Source of the DNA: Spirochaetota bacterium
GTDB lineage: Bacteria; Spirochaetota; Spirochaetia; Treponematales; UBA12059
DNA length: 32,942 nt
Reading direction: 5' to 3'
NCBI GenBank assembly: GCA_020048755.1
Contig: JAIFMD010000188.1
Span: 1-32,942, forward strand
A model generated the notes under the pieces. It was not told the origin of the DNA, did no database searches, and saw nothing but the letters and a program-made list of their open reading frames with translations. Position numbers and translations under genes: made by a program. Numbering within the stretch: the first letter of the stretch is position 1; each line of letters begins with the position of its first letter. Positions 7,857 through 16,771 of this stretch are shown here, piece by piece.

Positions 7857-9236
7857 TCAGTCGGCGTAACCATATTCATTGAGCTTGTTGAGGAGCGTCC
7901 GTCTGGTGATGCCCAGTTCCGTTGCGGTAGCCTCGCGCTTGCCCTCGTTGCGCTCGAGTGCGGCCAGGATAGCCAGCTTTTCAATCTCCGCGATTGACCG
8001 TGGCATTCCGTCCGCGGTCAGGAAGGTCTGAGTCTTGAAGTCAGGTACACCGGCGGGGCCTGATGCTTTTGTGTCCGGGGATAGCCTCCCGGCACCAAGC
8101 TGGAAGTCCCGTGCCCTCAGTTCGTCACCATCGGCGAGGATCAATGCACGCTCGACAGCATTTGAAAGCTCCCGGACATTCCCCGGGAACGGGTACGACG
8201 AGATGAGTTCCAGCGCATCCCCGGCAAGTTTGACACCCTTGCGACCCAGAGTCGGCGCGAGCGAATCCACGAAATGCAACGCAAGGGCAACAGCGTCTCC
8301 CGGCCGTTCACGGAGCGGCGGCAGGTGTATCCTGACAACGTTGACGCGATAGTACAGGTCTTCCCTGAAGGTACCTTCGGTCACCATGGCTTCAAGGTTC
8401 CTGTTGGTAGCGGCGACGATGCGGGCATCTACCGGAACACCCTGTGAACCGCCGAGCCGCATCACCTTGCGCTCCTGTATGGCCCGCAGGATCTTTACCT
8501 GCATGTGTGCAGGCATTTCTCCTATCTCGTCCAGGAACAGTGTGCCTCCGTCGGCAAGTTCAAACAACCCGAGTTTGCGTTCGACAGCGCCGGTAAACGC
8601 ACCTTTTTCATAGCCGAACAGCTCGCTCTCGAGCAGGTTTTCTGGAACAGCGCCAAGGTTCACAGCGACAAAAGCCCCCTGACGTCCTGAACGGTCATGG
8701 ACAAGCCGGGCCGCCACTTCTTTGCCTGTGCCGCTTTCCCCCGTAATCAGGACCGTAGAGGGAGTCGGGCCGGCCCTGTCTATGAGGCGCAGGGCTTCCT
8801 TGACAGCTGCGCTTTCACCGACCATGCGCACGTGGGCCTGTGACGGCCGCCTGGATACTTCATGGTCCGCGGACAGGCGTCTGTCCCTCACCGCTTTTTT
8901 CAGCCTGATTGCCAGTTCGTCCGGATCAAACGGTTTGACGAGATAATCAGTGGCCCCGAGCCGCATGGCCTCGACCGCGTCCCTCACATCTCCATGTGCG
9001 CTCATCATGATGACAGGCAGGGCCAGCCCCTCATCCTTGATCCAGCGCAGCAGGGAAATTCCATCGAGTCCGGGCATACGGATGTCGAGAACCGCCGCAT
9101 CGAAGGATTCTTCTGACAGCAGGGTTCTGGCTTTGGCCCCATCCGGAGACAGGATCGCTTCTATGGATTCCGATTTCAGGAAGGCACCTACAGAACTCAG
9201 CATATTGGGTTCGTCGTCTGCAACGATGACTCGCAT
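7857..9236 (-). CDS. NtrC-family sigma-54-dependent response regulator
   Basis: A 459-residue transcription activator. Residues 1-120 form a receiver domain with acidic pocket Asp7/Asp8, phosphoacceptor Asp51 in VLDIRMPG and Lys in YLVKPFD. An AAA+ domain follows (Walker A GESGTGKE near 165, GAFTGA sigma-54 contact loop near 215, LFLDEIGEMP Walker B), and a Fis-type helix-turn-helix ends the protein (RNEGKREATATELGITRRTL). It should activate sigma-54 promoters when phosphorylated. No sensor kinase is adjacent, so it is an orphan here, and its targets are unknown. GGAG precedes the ATG. It converges on thiQ with a 14-base gap and is divergent from the Memo gene. Confidence 0.92.
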   Translation of the reverse strand: MRVIVADDEPNMLSSVGAFLKSESIEAILSPDGAKARTLLSEESFDAAVLDIRMPGLDGISLLRWIKDEGLALPVIMMSAHGDVRDAVEAMRLGATDYLVKPFDPDELAIRLKKAVRDRRLSADHEVSRRPSQAHVRMVGESAAVKEALRLIDRAGPTPSTVLITGESGTGKEVAARLVHDRSGRQGAFVAVNLGAVPENLLESELFGYEKGAFTGAVERKLGLFELADGGTLFLDEIGEMPAHMQVKILRAIQERKVMRLGGSQGVPVDARIVAATNRNLEAMVTEGTFREDLYYRVNVVRIHLPPLRERPGDAVALALHFVDSLAPTLGRKGVKLAGDALELISSYPFPGNVRELSNAVERALILADGDELRARDFQLGAGRLSPDTKASGPAGVPDFKTQTFLTADGMPRSIAEIEKLAILAALERNEGKREATATELGITRRTLLNKLNEYGYAD

Positions 9237-9286
9237 AAAAACTCCACTAGTTCAGTTTGCTCTGGAATGCATTGATAGCATGCAAC

Positions 9287-9299
9287 TATACTGTACTTC
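9287..9299 (+). promoter_or_regulatory. Possible -10 of the Memo-AMMECR1 operon
   Basis: TATACT (9287-9292) lies 7 bases before the ATG at 9300, and no Shine-Dalgarno sequence is present. No convincing -35 occurs at the right distance, so this is the weakest member of the leaderless set. Confidence 0.35.
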
Positions 9300-10148
9300 A
9301 TGGGATCATACGGAGTAAACCGCAGGATACGCGAGGCAATAGTCGCGGGTATTTTCTATCCTGACGATCAGACAAGACTCAGAAACAGGATAGATGAAGC
9401 CTTGATCAAGGCCTCCGGTTCGATGAAGGCTGCAGCATCAGGTCGGCCAGTCGCTATTCTATCGCCGCACGCTGCCTTCGAGTATACCTGTGATGTACAA
9501 GCCGCGGCCTGGAACGCTACTGCCGGTAGCCGGGTTGACACCGTCGTAATCATCGCGCCGCTCCGCCGGCCTGATGAATCCGGAGCCTACCTTCCTGAAT
9601 CTGCCGCGTTCCAGACTCCCCTGGGTGATGTGCAGGTGGATACAGGTGCATGTGCCGACCTGGAATCATGCAGCACCCTGTTCTCAAGCAATGATGGCCC
9701 CCATTTCGAGAGCCACGCCATCGAGGTGCAGTTGCCGTTCATGCACACCCTGTTTCCGGATGCCTTGCTGGTACCGGTACTCGTCTGCGGTAACGCTACG
9801 GTAGCATCAAGCCTCGCCCGTGCCATAGACATGGTGTTTGGCGACGATCTTGACAGGACCTTAATCGTCATCTCATCCAACCTTGCCGCTTCTCTGGTCG
9901 CAGGAGACGCGAGCAGACGTTCCGACGAACTGGTCCAGCTCATGCAGGTAATGAGCTGGCGGGATCTGGCCGCGCAGCGTGATTTCGCGGGCTCGACGGC
10001 TATCGCGTCGGCCATGGCCATGGATGCGATGATCGGTGCCCGTTTTGAACTCTTCGAGCGCATGGATTCGCGCTACCATGCGGGGATATCGTCCGATCGT
10101 GTCGTCAATTATGCCGCCGCCGCCTGGTACCCGGGAGCAGCATCATGA
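9300..10148 (+). CDS. Memo-family protein with a degenerate metal site
   Basis: This 282-residue protein follows the Memo fold (related to extradiol dioxygenases and LigB): AGIFYP (17-22), SPHAAFEYT (55-63), QTPLGDVQVD (105-114) and SHAIEVQLPF (138-147). Usual family motifs are GPNH, SSDxxHY and CG in the C-terminal third. Here the equivalent positions read APLR (86-89), SSNLAAS (192-198) and AGS (230-232), so the second His, the Asp-His pair and the Cys are gone, while His57 and His139 remain. It may have lost catalysis or iron binding. Its stop overlaps the AMMECR1 start (ATGA), so the two are probably made together; a radical SAM enzyme of the same system lies at 20732-21742. Confidence 0.8.
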   Translation: MGSYGVNRRIREAIVAGIFYPDDQTRLRNRIDEALIKASGSMKAAASGRPVAILSPHAAFEYTCDVQAAAWNATAGSRVDTVVIIAPLRRPDESGAYLPESAAFQTPLGDVQVDTGACADLESCSTLFSSNDGPHFESHAIEVQLPFMHTLFPDALLVPVLVCGNATVASSLARAIDMVFGDDLDRTLIVISSNLAASLVAGDASRRSDELVQLMQVMSWRDLAAQRDFAGSTAIASAMAMDAMIGARFELFERMDSRYHAGISSDRVVNYAAAAWYPGAAS

Positions 10149-10726
10149 GCCTCGTCCTGCACTCCGCAGACGAGACTTCCCTGCTCCTGACCGCACGTGA
10201 AGCCATAGTATCCAGAATCCAGGCACGACAACCCAGCTGGCCAGCATACGGACCTGTAGCTGAAGAACACTATGGAGCATTCGTAACCCTCCACAAGACT
10301 TCGCCTGATGGCCGAAGGCTGCTGCGCGGATGCATAGGCCGGATGAGTTCAGGGCTTCCGCTCCGGACGACCATCCGGGACATGGCTCTGGCCGCTGCGT
10401 TCGAGGATCCACGTTTCCCGGCATTGAACAAGGATGAACTGGCCGGCATCGACATCGAGATATCCGTGTTGTCACCCTTTGAACCCTGCTCCCCCGAAGA
10501 CGTGGTTTCCGGTGAGCACGGGGTCTATCTGACCAGGGGGTATCATTCGGGCGTATTCCTGCCACAGGTGGCGGTCGAGCAAGGCTGGGACAGGCATGAA
10601 CTGCTGGAACAGTTGTGCGCCAAGGCGGGCCTTGAAGGTGGTGCCTACATGGCAGCCGGAGCGAGTCTTTTCAGGTTTACCGCGACGGTTTTCGGGGAAC
10701 TTGATCGTCCTGCTTCACACCGATGA
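10145..10726 (+). CDS. AMMECR1 domain protein
   Basis: A 193-residue protein with the AMMECR1 signature LRGCIG (60-65) followed by ALAAAFEDPRFPAL, DIEISVLSPF and GVFLPQVAVEQGW, all well conserved. The biochemical role of the family is not settled. In bacteria it co-occurs with Memo and a radical SAM enzyme (AmmeMemoRadiSam), which suggests a shared redox or modification pathway. The start overlaps the Memo stop by 4 bases. The last 50 bases of the gene overlap the end of the opposing amidohydrolase gene. Length is normal for the family. Confidence 0.9.
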   Translation: MSLVLHSADETSLLLTAREAIVSRIQARQPSWPAYGPVAEEHYGAFVTLHKTSPDGRRLLRGCIGRMSSGLPLRTTIRDMALAAAFEDPRFPALNKDELAGIDIEISVLSPFEPCSPEDVVSGEHGVYLTRGYHSGVFLPQVAVEQGWDRHELLEQLCAKAGLEGGAYMAAGASLFRFTATVFGELDRPASHR

Positions 10727-11909
10727 CGGTTACACGCCCCGTATCTTCGTCTATTTCCAGTGTCACTGTTCCCGACACTCCGCGGGCGGGTCCATAGCCC
10801 GTTACCAGCTCAGCGAGTGACAGGTGCTGCACAGGATGCGCGGGAAACAACGAGGCGGTTGCCGCATACGCAATCCCGTCGGGCATTCCATCTGATCCAA
10901 AGACCAGGTCTATTCCAGGCTCGAAACCGGCTTCATCTATGAGCATCCTGAACGGATTGTTCCTGCGCAGGTAGGATTCTGGCAGGCGGTCTGAGTAATC
11001 CCTGGAATCGCTTGAAAAATTCGGTTGCATCGACAGTATGGCCCCGAGTTGTTTCGCCCTGCGGGCCTGGTCCCTGTCAATGAACTGCAGATGCTCCAGT
11101 CGTATCTGCCTGAAGCGGGCACCACGAGTATGTGCGTGTTCCAGTGCTGTCAATGCCTGGCCAATCGCAAGTTCGCCTATCGCGTGCAGGGCGATGCCTG
11201 TATTCCACCCGCCAATTGTAACCAGCAGTTCAAGAAGTGCCTCATCAGTGTAGGTAAACATCGCGGTCCCTGGCCCTATCCAGGGGCCTTGTATTGCTGC
11301 GCTCCTGGCTCCAATGGCTCCATCGAGGAATAGCTTGACGCCAGCAACTGCAGCCCGCCTCGGCTTGTCAACTTTTTCATACAGCTCCGGCGCTACCCAG
11401 AGCTTCAGCCGCTCCGCATACGCCGAGGACAGGCACCGGTCCAGTGCTCCTTGTGTCGGTACGGTCATCTCGTCGCTGGAACCAATACCGAGCGGAACCA
11501 TCGCGTCAATGTAGGAAACGAGCTTGCCTTCGTCGATGCCGGCAAGGCCGCAATAAGCGGCAAATATAGCCGGCACATGAGCTTCACACCAGATCTGGTT
11601 GTTCCTGTTGGCTGCAACCTGAGGAACAGCCTGCTCAACAAACGGAAGCCCCGCGTCGCTGACGGCAAATCCGTGCAGGCTGAAATTGATGAGCAGCAAG
11701 GGAGGCAGGGAGGCCAGTGCCTCACCGGCAAGGGGTAGTTCAAAAGACTTCCAGCCTCTTACAACAGTCAGTCTTTCCTTGGGAAGGCTACCGAGCAGAT
11801 TCCATGCTTCTTCAGGACCAAGCCTCGAGATATCGATGCAGGACGAGAAAGCAGCGTACAGGCTTACATGGTTATGATTGTCATGCAGTAGGGGTATCGT
11901 CGTTATCAT
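10677..11909 (-). CDS. Amidohydrolase family 3 metal-dependent hydrolase (YtcJ-like)
   Basis: About 410 residues of the amidohydrolase-3 type. Metal-site motifs visible: HDNHNH at the N-terminus (the HxH strand), GVKLFLDGAIGARSAA with the likely carboxylated or bridging Lys, ALHAIGELAI, IRLEHLQFID and GSDGMPDG with the final Asp. The substrate is unknown; relatives hydrolyse amides or N-acyl compounds. The start at 11909 was chosen as the ATG just before the HxH motif; a longer start at 11978 would lie deeper inside the preceding gene. It overlaps the EamA gene by 29 bases, so the two are probably translated together, and it overlaps AMMECR1 tail-to-tail by 50 bases. Confidence 0.82.
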   Translation of the reverse strand: MITTIPLLHDNHNHVSLYAAFSSCIDISRLGPEEAWNLLGSLPKERLTVVRGWKSFELPLAGEALASLPPLLLINFSLHGFAVSDAGLPFVEQAVPQVAANRNNQIWCEAHVPAIFAAYCGLAGIDEGKLVSYIDAMVPLGIGSSDEMTVPTQGALDRCLSSAYAERLKLWVAPELYEKVDKPRRAAVAGVKLFLDGAIGARSAAIQGPWIGPGTAMFTYTDEALLELLVTIGGWNTGIALHAIGELAIGQALTALEHAHTRGARFRQIRLEHLQFIDRDQARRAKQLGAILSMQPNFSSDSRDYSDRLPESYLRRNNPFRMLIDEAGFEPGIDLVFGSDGMPDGIAYAATASLFPAHPVQHLSLAELVTGYGPARGVSGTVTLEIDEDTGRVTVIGVKQDDQVPRKPSR

Positions 11910-12825
11910 GCACAGACGATACCGCCGCGTGTCGGCGTTTGACAAGCACTCCCGGTCCAGCGGGCCACTGGGCGACAAACATTCCAGAGAGCATCAGAGC
12001 GCAACCAGTGAGTTCGCGTACCCCAAGCCTCTCGGCAAGGAATACATAACCGGCAATGACTGCAAAAGCGGATTCAAGTGACATGATTATGGCAGCCCTT
12101 GCAGGATGCGCCTTGCTTTGCGCTACAGCCTGCAAGGTGTAAGCTATGCCTATGCTGAAAATTCCACCGTAGAGTATGGGCAATGCTCCGGATATGAAAT
12201 CGGCAGGCACCGGAACCTCGGTTGTGAATGCTCCAAGCCAGCACAGGGCCGAACATACGGCAAACTGTATGCAGGCTAATACCAGTGGATCAACCTTCGA
12301 GGCCCAGCGGTCCAAAACGAGGATGTGGATGGTCCAGAAAAACGCGCTCACAAGCACGAGCAGGTCACCCCGGTTGATACCAGCAATCGAAGAGAACGAG
12401 AGGATGTAGAGCCCTCCCAGAGCGCTGGCTGCGCCTATCCAGGTGCGGATCGGCGTCCTTCGACCGAGCAGCATGGCGGCGATCGGCACGAGCACGACAT
12501 ACAGGCCTGTAATGAACCCGGCCTTGCCCGCCGTCGTATACAAAAGCCCCGATTGCTGAAATCCGGCCGCTACCGCCAGTACCGTACCAGCAGCCAGCCC
12601 GGAAGGCAGGGCTGCCTTTACCTGTGCACTTGTAACTCTCCTGAACAACAGCACCGGCACGAGTACCAGGGAGCCAACGATGAAACGTGCGGCATTATAT
12701 GAAAAAGGCCCGAGATTCTGCATTCCAAGCCGCTGGGCTACGAAACCCGTGCCCCAGATGGCGGCGGTGATGAACAGTAGGGCCTCATAGCGGCTGGTAG
12801 AAGAAATTCCGTAGGTTCGTTTCAT
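11881..12825 (-). CDS. EamA/DMT-family membrane transporter
   Basis: A 314-residue protein with about ten hydrophobic segments arranged as two EamA repeats. Typical signatures are LFITAAIWGTGFVAQRLG near the start and SLESAFAVIAGYVFLAERL near residue 270, matching drug/metabolite exporters. The substrate is unknown. The start has no Shine-Dalgarno sequence, and its -10 is 9 bases upstream. The gene overlaps the amidohydrolase downstream, which suggests that a product or substrate of that enzyme could be exported; this is inference only. Confidence 0.88.
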   Translation of the reverse strand: MKRTYGISSTSRYEALLFITAAIWGTGFVAQRLGMQNLGPFSYNAARFIVGSLVLVPVLLFRRVTSAQVKAALPSGLAAGTVLAVAAGFQQSGLLYTTAGKAGFITGLYVVLVPIAAMLLGRRTPIRTWIGAASALGGLYILSFSSIAGINRGDLLVLVSAFFWTIHILVLDRWASKVDPLVLACIQFAVCSALCWLGAFTTEVPVPADFISGALPILYGGIFSIGIAYTLQAVAQSKAHPARAAIIMSLESAFAVIAGYVFLAERLGVRELTGCALMLSGMFVAQWPAGPGVLVKRRHAAVSSVHDNDDTPTA

Positions 12826-12834
12826 GGTCGCGAG

Positions 12835-12862
12835 TCTATACGCCGTATCGTCTCAGGTGCAA
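12835..12862 (-). promoter_or_regulatory. Promoter of the EamA transporter gene
   Basis: On the minus strand, TTGCAC (12862-12857), a 16-base spacer and TATAGA (12840-12835). Nine bases lie between the -10 and the ATG at 12825, giving a predicted leader of 0-3 bases. Confidence 0.55.
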
Positions 12863-12872
12863 GCGCAAAGGC

Positions 12873-12900
12873 TTGTGCGGATGCTTTTCCATGGTACAAT
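12873..12900 (+). promoter_or_regulatory. Promoter of the lipoprotein peptidase gene, leaderless type
   Basis: TTGTGC (12873-12878), 16 bases, TACAAT (12895-12900). The ATG at 12907 begins 6 bases after the -10, where transcription itself should start, and there is no Shine-Dalgarno sequence. It stands back-to-back with the EamA promoter, with 10 bases between the two -35 boxes. Confidence 0.6.
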
Positions 12901-12906
12901 CCGACA

Positions 12907-13977
12907 ATGAACCTGTCTTCAGCACGCATCATTTTGTATGCAGCCATTGTAATCCTGCTTGCCCTGAGCCTCTCGTCCTGCTGGTATGCAAAGCAAGCCA
13001 GTTACTTCCTTCTGGAACGTGCGAGGGCGCAACCGGTAGACAAGGTACGGTCGGGGCCAGACGTTTCAGACGCATCCCTGACCTTATTTGAAACAGCAGA
13101 CCGGGTCAGGGACTTTTCAATCACCAGCATCGGCCTCGCGCCTACTAAAAATTATACGCGCTATGTGACCCTGGATAAAGACTACGTAGCTGACGTGGTA
13201 TCGGCTTGCGCCTCGGATTCCTTTGAACGGCATTACTGGCGTTATCCCGTATTGGGGAATTTGCCGTACAAAGGCTTTTACGAAAAAAAAGACGCGCAGA
13301 AGGAAGCCACCAAACTAAAAAAATCGGGTCTTGATGTGATAGTGCGTCCCGTCGAGGCGTTCAGTTCACTCGGTTATTTTACTGACCCGCTCTATTCGTT
13401 TATGGTCGAATATAGTGAAGATGTCATAGCGGAGCTCATCATCCACGAATCGGCCCATGCTACGCTCTTCATCAAGGGGGCCGAACAGTTCAATGAAGAA
13501 TTCGCTACATTCGTTGGCCGCAAAGGGGCAGAACGATATCTTGAAGAACGCTACGGGCCTCAATCAGACCAGCTGGCAAGCAGACGTGCCAGGAATTCAG
13601 ATGGGGAGTCCTTCATCGCATTCCTCAAGGAAACAGCGTCCCTGCTTGATGCGGTGTACCTCGATGCTTACATGACCAAAGAAGCAAAACTAACGGAAAA
13701 GGCGTCGATACTAAGCTTGCGCGCCGCCGCCTACAAAGCCGTAGCAGAGACACGGTTCGCCTCTGAGAGCTACCGCAGCTTCGACATGGCCGCAATCAAC
13801 AACGCTTTCATCGATATGTACAGGCTGTATGAGGAAGATCTTGCCCTGTATGAAGACTGGCTGACCCGTGTGGCTGGTGACTCACTGCCTCAATTCATCA
13901 TGACCCTGAAAGAATTATCCGTGAGTGCGCAGAAAGACATCAAACTTGCCATGTCCCGACGGCTGGGGGCTCCTTAG
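12907..13977 (+). CDS. Predicted zinc aminopeptidase lipoprotein (DUF2265-type)
   Basis: A 356-residue lipoprotein: residues 1-24 form a signal peptide with lipobox LSLSS-C, making Cys25 the anchor. The peptidase signature is HESAH (180-184, the HExxH zinc motif) followed by NEEFATFVG (196-204), which would supply the third ligand Glu. This arrangement matches the predicted aminopeptidase family PF10023. It should act at the cell envelope on peptides; no substrate is known to me. It stands alone between the divergent EamA gene and the converging lon operon. Confidence 0.83.
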   Translation: MNLSSARIILYAAIVILLALSLSSCWYAKQASYFLLERARAQPVDKVRSGPDVSDASLTLFETADRVRDFSITSIGLAPTKNYTRYVTLDKDYVADVVSACASDSFERHYWRYPVLGNLPYKGFYEKKDAQKEATKLKKSGLDVIVRPVEAFSSLGYFTDPLYSFMVEYSEDVIAELIIHESAHATLFIKGAEQFNEEFATFVGRKGAERYLEERYGPQSDQLASRRARNSDGESFIAFLKETASLLDAVYLDAYMTKEAKLTEKASILSLRAAAYKAVAETRFASESYRSFDMAAINNAFIDMYRLYEEDLALYEDWLTRVAGDSLPQFIMTLKELSVSAQKDIKLAMSRRLGAP

Positions 13978-14006
13978 TATTTTTTGTCATCCAGACTTGG
14001 CCGTGA

Positions 14007-14348
14007 CTAGAAGGCAAGCCCCTGCGAGATGGCCCCGGAGATTCCCGAGCCCAGGATGGCCGCAATGCCGAGCAGGCCTGAAGTTATGGCAATCGCGAGT
14101 GACGACGCTGAAAAGCGCGCACCGGCTATCGGTGCCACTATTGCCGTGACAAGCGTGGCAATTGCAAACATGCAAGCCGCGAGCCCGGAAGCTCCCATAC
14201 CGTATGAAGCTACGGCTATGGCACGGCCAGACAGGGAGCCGGTGTTACCTGTGAAGAAAACTAGAAAGCAGACCACAGCTATCAAGGCCGTCGTGGCCGA
14301 AAGCCTCGCGAGCATGGCTCTCGTAAGATTTACAGCATCGCCTCTCAT
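14007..14348 (-). CDS. Small membrane protein at the end of the lon operon
   Basis: This 113-residue protein is rich in Ala, Gly, Ile and Ser, with about three hydrophobic segments (roughly 19-33, 45-74 and 82-106) and a positively charged N-terminus. The ATG overlaps the lon stop (ATGA), which supports translation as the last gene of the tig-clpP-clpX-lon operon. I do not recognise a family. The glycine-rich helices recall the c subunits of ATP synthases, but no conserved carboxylate lies mid-membrane, so I do not assign that role. The context hints at membrane proteostasis, but this is speculative. Confidence 0.65.
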   Translation of the reverse strand: MRGDAVNLTRAMLARLSATTALIAVVCFLVFFTGNTGSLSGRAIAVASYGMGASGLAACMFAIATLVTAIVAPIAGARFSASSLAIAITSGLLGIAAILGSGISGAISQGLAF

Positions 14349-16771
14349 GGTGTTTTTACCGTTTTTTTTCTGCCAGGTTTAATAGGATTCATGACGGGTC
14401 TGGCATCCGGAAGCAGTATCGAAAAGGCATCGGCTATCGTAGATGTAAACCTGAACTCCATCGCCGTGGAAACTTCCGTCGGGATGTCATCAAGGTCTTT
14501 GCGGTTGGCTTCAGGCAACAGCACCTTGTAGATCTTGTTCCGGTGCGCGGCCAGAATTTTTTCCTTTACGCCACCGATCGCCAGTATTCTACCCGTCAGG
14601 GTTATCTCCCCGGTCATTGCCCAGCCAGGTGACAAGGGGCGCACCGTCAGGGCAGATGCGATTGCGGCCGCGAGTGTAATTCCTGCGGATGGGCCGTCCT
14701 TGGGAATGGCTCCTTCAGGCACATGGATATGCATGGTGCGTCCGGAGAAATTCTTTGTCGCCAGCCCGTAGTCGGCTGCGTGGGCGCGCAGGTAGGTAAG
14801 AGCGGCCCGTGCACTTTCCTTCATCACATCACCGAGGTTGCCCGTCAGTATAAGTTCGCCTTCACCCTCAAATCCGGAAGCCTCGACCGGCAACACCGTG
14901 CCGCCCATTTCAGTCCAGGCCAGCCCGCAGGCCAGTCCTGGACCAGGCTCGGAGAATACAAGGTCATTCTCATGCCGACGCTTGCCTATCAGCTTCTGCA
15001 GCGAGGCCGCACCTATGATCCGCTTGAACTCGTTTATTGGTTTTTCACCTGTGGCGTACCCCGCGTTTACAGCCTGCTCCGCTGTCTTGCGAATTACATG
15101 GGCAATCTGGCGCTCAAGGGAGCGTACGCCGGATTCCATAGTGTAGTGCCTGATTATTTCAAGGATGGCGTCGTCCCTGATCCTTAAGCCGGAACCGCCC
15201 AGGCCATTTTCAGTTATCTGTTTTGGAACAATAAAGTGTTTTGCAATCTCAAGTTTCTCGTATTCGCTGTAGCCAGGAATCTCTATGAGTTCCATGCGGT
15301 CAAGAAGTGCGTAGGGTATCGACTGCACCCCGTTGGCAGTGGTCACGAACATGACACCGGAGAGGTCGCAGGGTAATTCAAGGTAATGATCGACGAACGT
15401 CGCGTTCTGCTCTGGATCCAGTACCTCGAGGAGGGCGCTGGCAGGATCGCCCCTGAAATCGCTGGACATCTTGTCTATCTCGTCCAGAAGGAACACCGGA
15501 TTGGTAGAACCGGCTTTTCGCATGCTCTGCACGATTTTACCTGGCAAAGCGCCAACATAGGTCTTCCTGTGGCCGCGTATCTCTGCCTCGTCGCGCACCC
15601 CGCCAAGACTCATGCGCACGAAATCCCTGTTCAGCGCGCGGGCAATGGATCGGCCGAGGCTGGTCTTGCCGGTCCCCGGAGGACCTACCAGGCACAGTAT
15701 CGGCCCCTTGAGCGAACTATTGAGCTGCCTTACGGCTATGAACTCGAGTATGCGCTCCTTGACCTTCTTCATGCCATAATGGTCTTCATCCAAAGCGAGT
15801 TTTGCAGCGGCGAGGTCCTTTGCTTCTGCTGTTCTGGCAGACCAGGGTAGATCGGCGAGCCATTCGCAATACCCGCGGATAACACCTGCCTCTGGCGACA
15901 GGGGTTGCAGTTTGGCGAGGCGGGCCAGTTCTTTTTTTGCCTTGTCCAGGACTTCCTGCGGGGGATTCTTTGATTCTATCCTGCCGAGCAGTTCAGCGAA
16001 CTCGTTCTCGTCATCTTCGCGACCAAGTTCCTTGTTTATTTCCTTGAGTTGCTCCTGCAGGAAATAATCTTTCTGCGTCTTGTCCATCCTGGCGCGGACT
16101 TTCTGTGAGATGCGCTTCTGGATTGAAAGCAGTTCTATATCCTGAGACAGGGTCTGGGCGGTAGCTTCGAGCCTTTCCCTGACCGGAACTACGGACAGGA
16201 GATCCTGCTTGCGCTCAATTTTAAGCCCCATGGCATTGGCGACGGTATCACAGAGCTTGTGTGGATCCTCGGCGCGTTGCACGGCATGGAGCACTTCGGT
16301 GGGTATCTTCTTTACCAGTTCTGCATAGTTGGCAAAATCACGTCGCACGATCTGTACCAGGGCACTGAATTCCTTGTCGTCCGGCAGCATCTGCTCATCA
16401 TCCGGCAGCAGATCTACGATGGCTCCCAGGTATTCCTTGCGGAAGACCGTGCGACGGAGCCTTGCCCGTCGTTGCCCTTCTACGAGCAGGCGCACAGAAC
16501 CGTCGGCAAGCTTGATTGATTGCAGCACATGCGAGACCGTGCCTATTTCCTGCACGTCTATGTCGTTGGCACCGTCCGGAGGAATATTCTTGAGAAGGGA
16601 TATAAAAATCTGTTTGTCAGCCTTGCCGGCTACTTCGGATGCGGTTATGCAGAATTTCGTGGCGGCGAGCACGGGAGCGATCGTATGCGGGAATACGACC
16701 GCGTCCCTTACATAGACAAGCGGAATTTCCACAGCGTCCCCCTTGGGGCGCAAGGAATCCAGAATGCTCAT
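14345..16771 (-). CDS. lon: ATP-dependent protease Lon
   Basis: An 808-residue cytoplasmic protease that degrades damaged and regulatory proteins. N-terminal substrate-binding LON domain (about 15-210, starting [14 protein letters not shown]), a coiled-coil stretch, AAA+ domain with Walker [10 protein letters not shown] and Walker [11 protein letters not shown], then the protease domain. The catalytic dyad is about Ser695 (KDGPSAG) and Lys738 (GGVKEK). Length is close to E. coli Lon (784). The ATG overlaps the clpX stop by 4 bases, so it is translated as part of the clp operon, which makes this cluster a single protein-turnover unit. Confidence 0.97.
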   Translation of the reverse strand: MSILDSLRPKGDAVEIPLVYVRDAVVFPHTIAPVLAATKFCITASEVAGKADKQIFISLLKNIPPDGANDIDVQEIGTVSHVLQSIKLADGSVRLLVEGQRRARLRRTVFRKEYLGAIVDLLPDDEQMLPDDKEFSALVQIVRRDFANYAELVKKIPTEVLHAVQRAEDPHKLCDTVANAMGLKIERKQDLLSVVPVRERLEATAQTLSQDIELLSIQKRISQKVRARMDKTQKDYFLQEQLKEINKELGREDDENEFAELLGRIESKNPPQEVLDKAKKELARLAKLQPLSPEAGVIRGYCEWLADLPWSARTAEAKDLAAAKLALDEDHYGMKKVKERILEFIAVRQLNSSLKGPILCLVGPPGTGKTSLGRSIARALNRDFVRMSLGGVRDEAEIRGHRKTYVGALPGKIVQSMRKAGSTNPVFLLDEIDKMSSDFRGDPASALLEVLDPEQNATFVDHYLELPCDLSGVMFVTTANGVQSIPYALLDRMELIEIPGYSEYEKLEIAKHFIVPKQITENGLGGSGLRIRDDAILEIIRHYTMESGVRSLERQIAHVIRKTAEQAVNAGYATGEKPINEFKRIIGAASLQKLIGKRRHENDLVFSEPGPGLACGLAWTEMGGTVLPVEASGFEGEGELILTGNLGDVMKESARAALTYLRAHAADYGLATKNFSGRTMHIHVPEGAIPKDGPSAGITLAAAIASALTVRPLSPGWAMTGEITLTGRILAIGGVKEKILAAHRNKIYKVLLPEANRKDLDDIPTEVSTAMEFRFTSTIADAFSILLPDARPVMNPIKPGRKKTVKTP

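Noticed and set aside
14007-14348. ATP synthase c subunit
   Set aside because: Glycine-rich helices fit loosely, but there is no mid-membrane carboxylate and no ATP synthase context.
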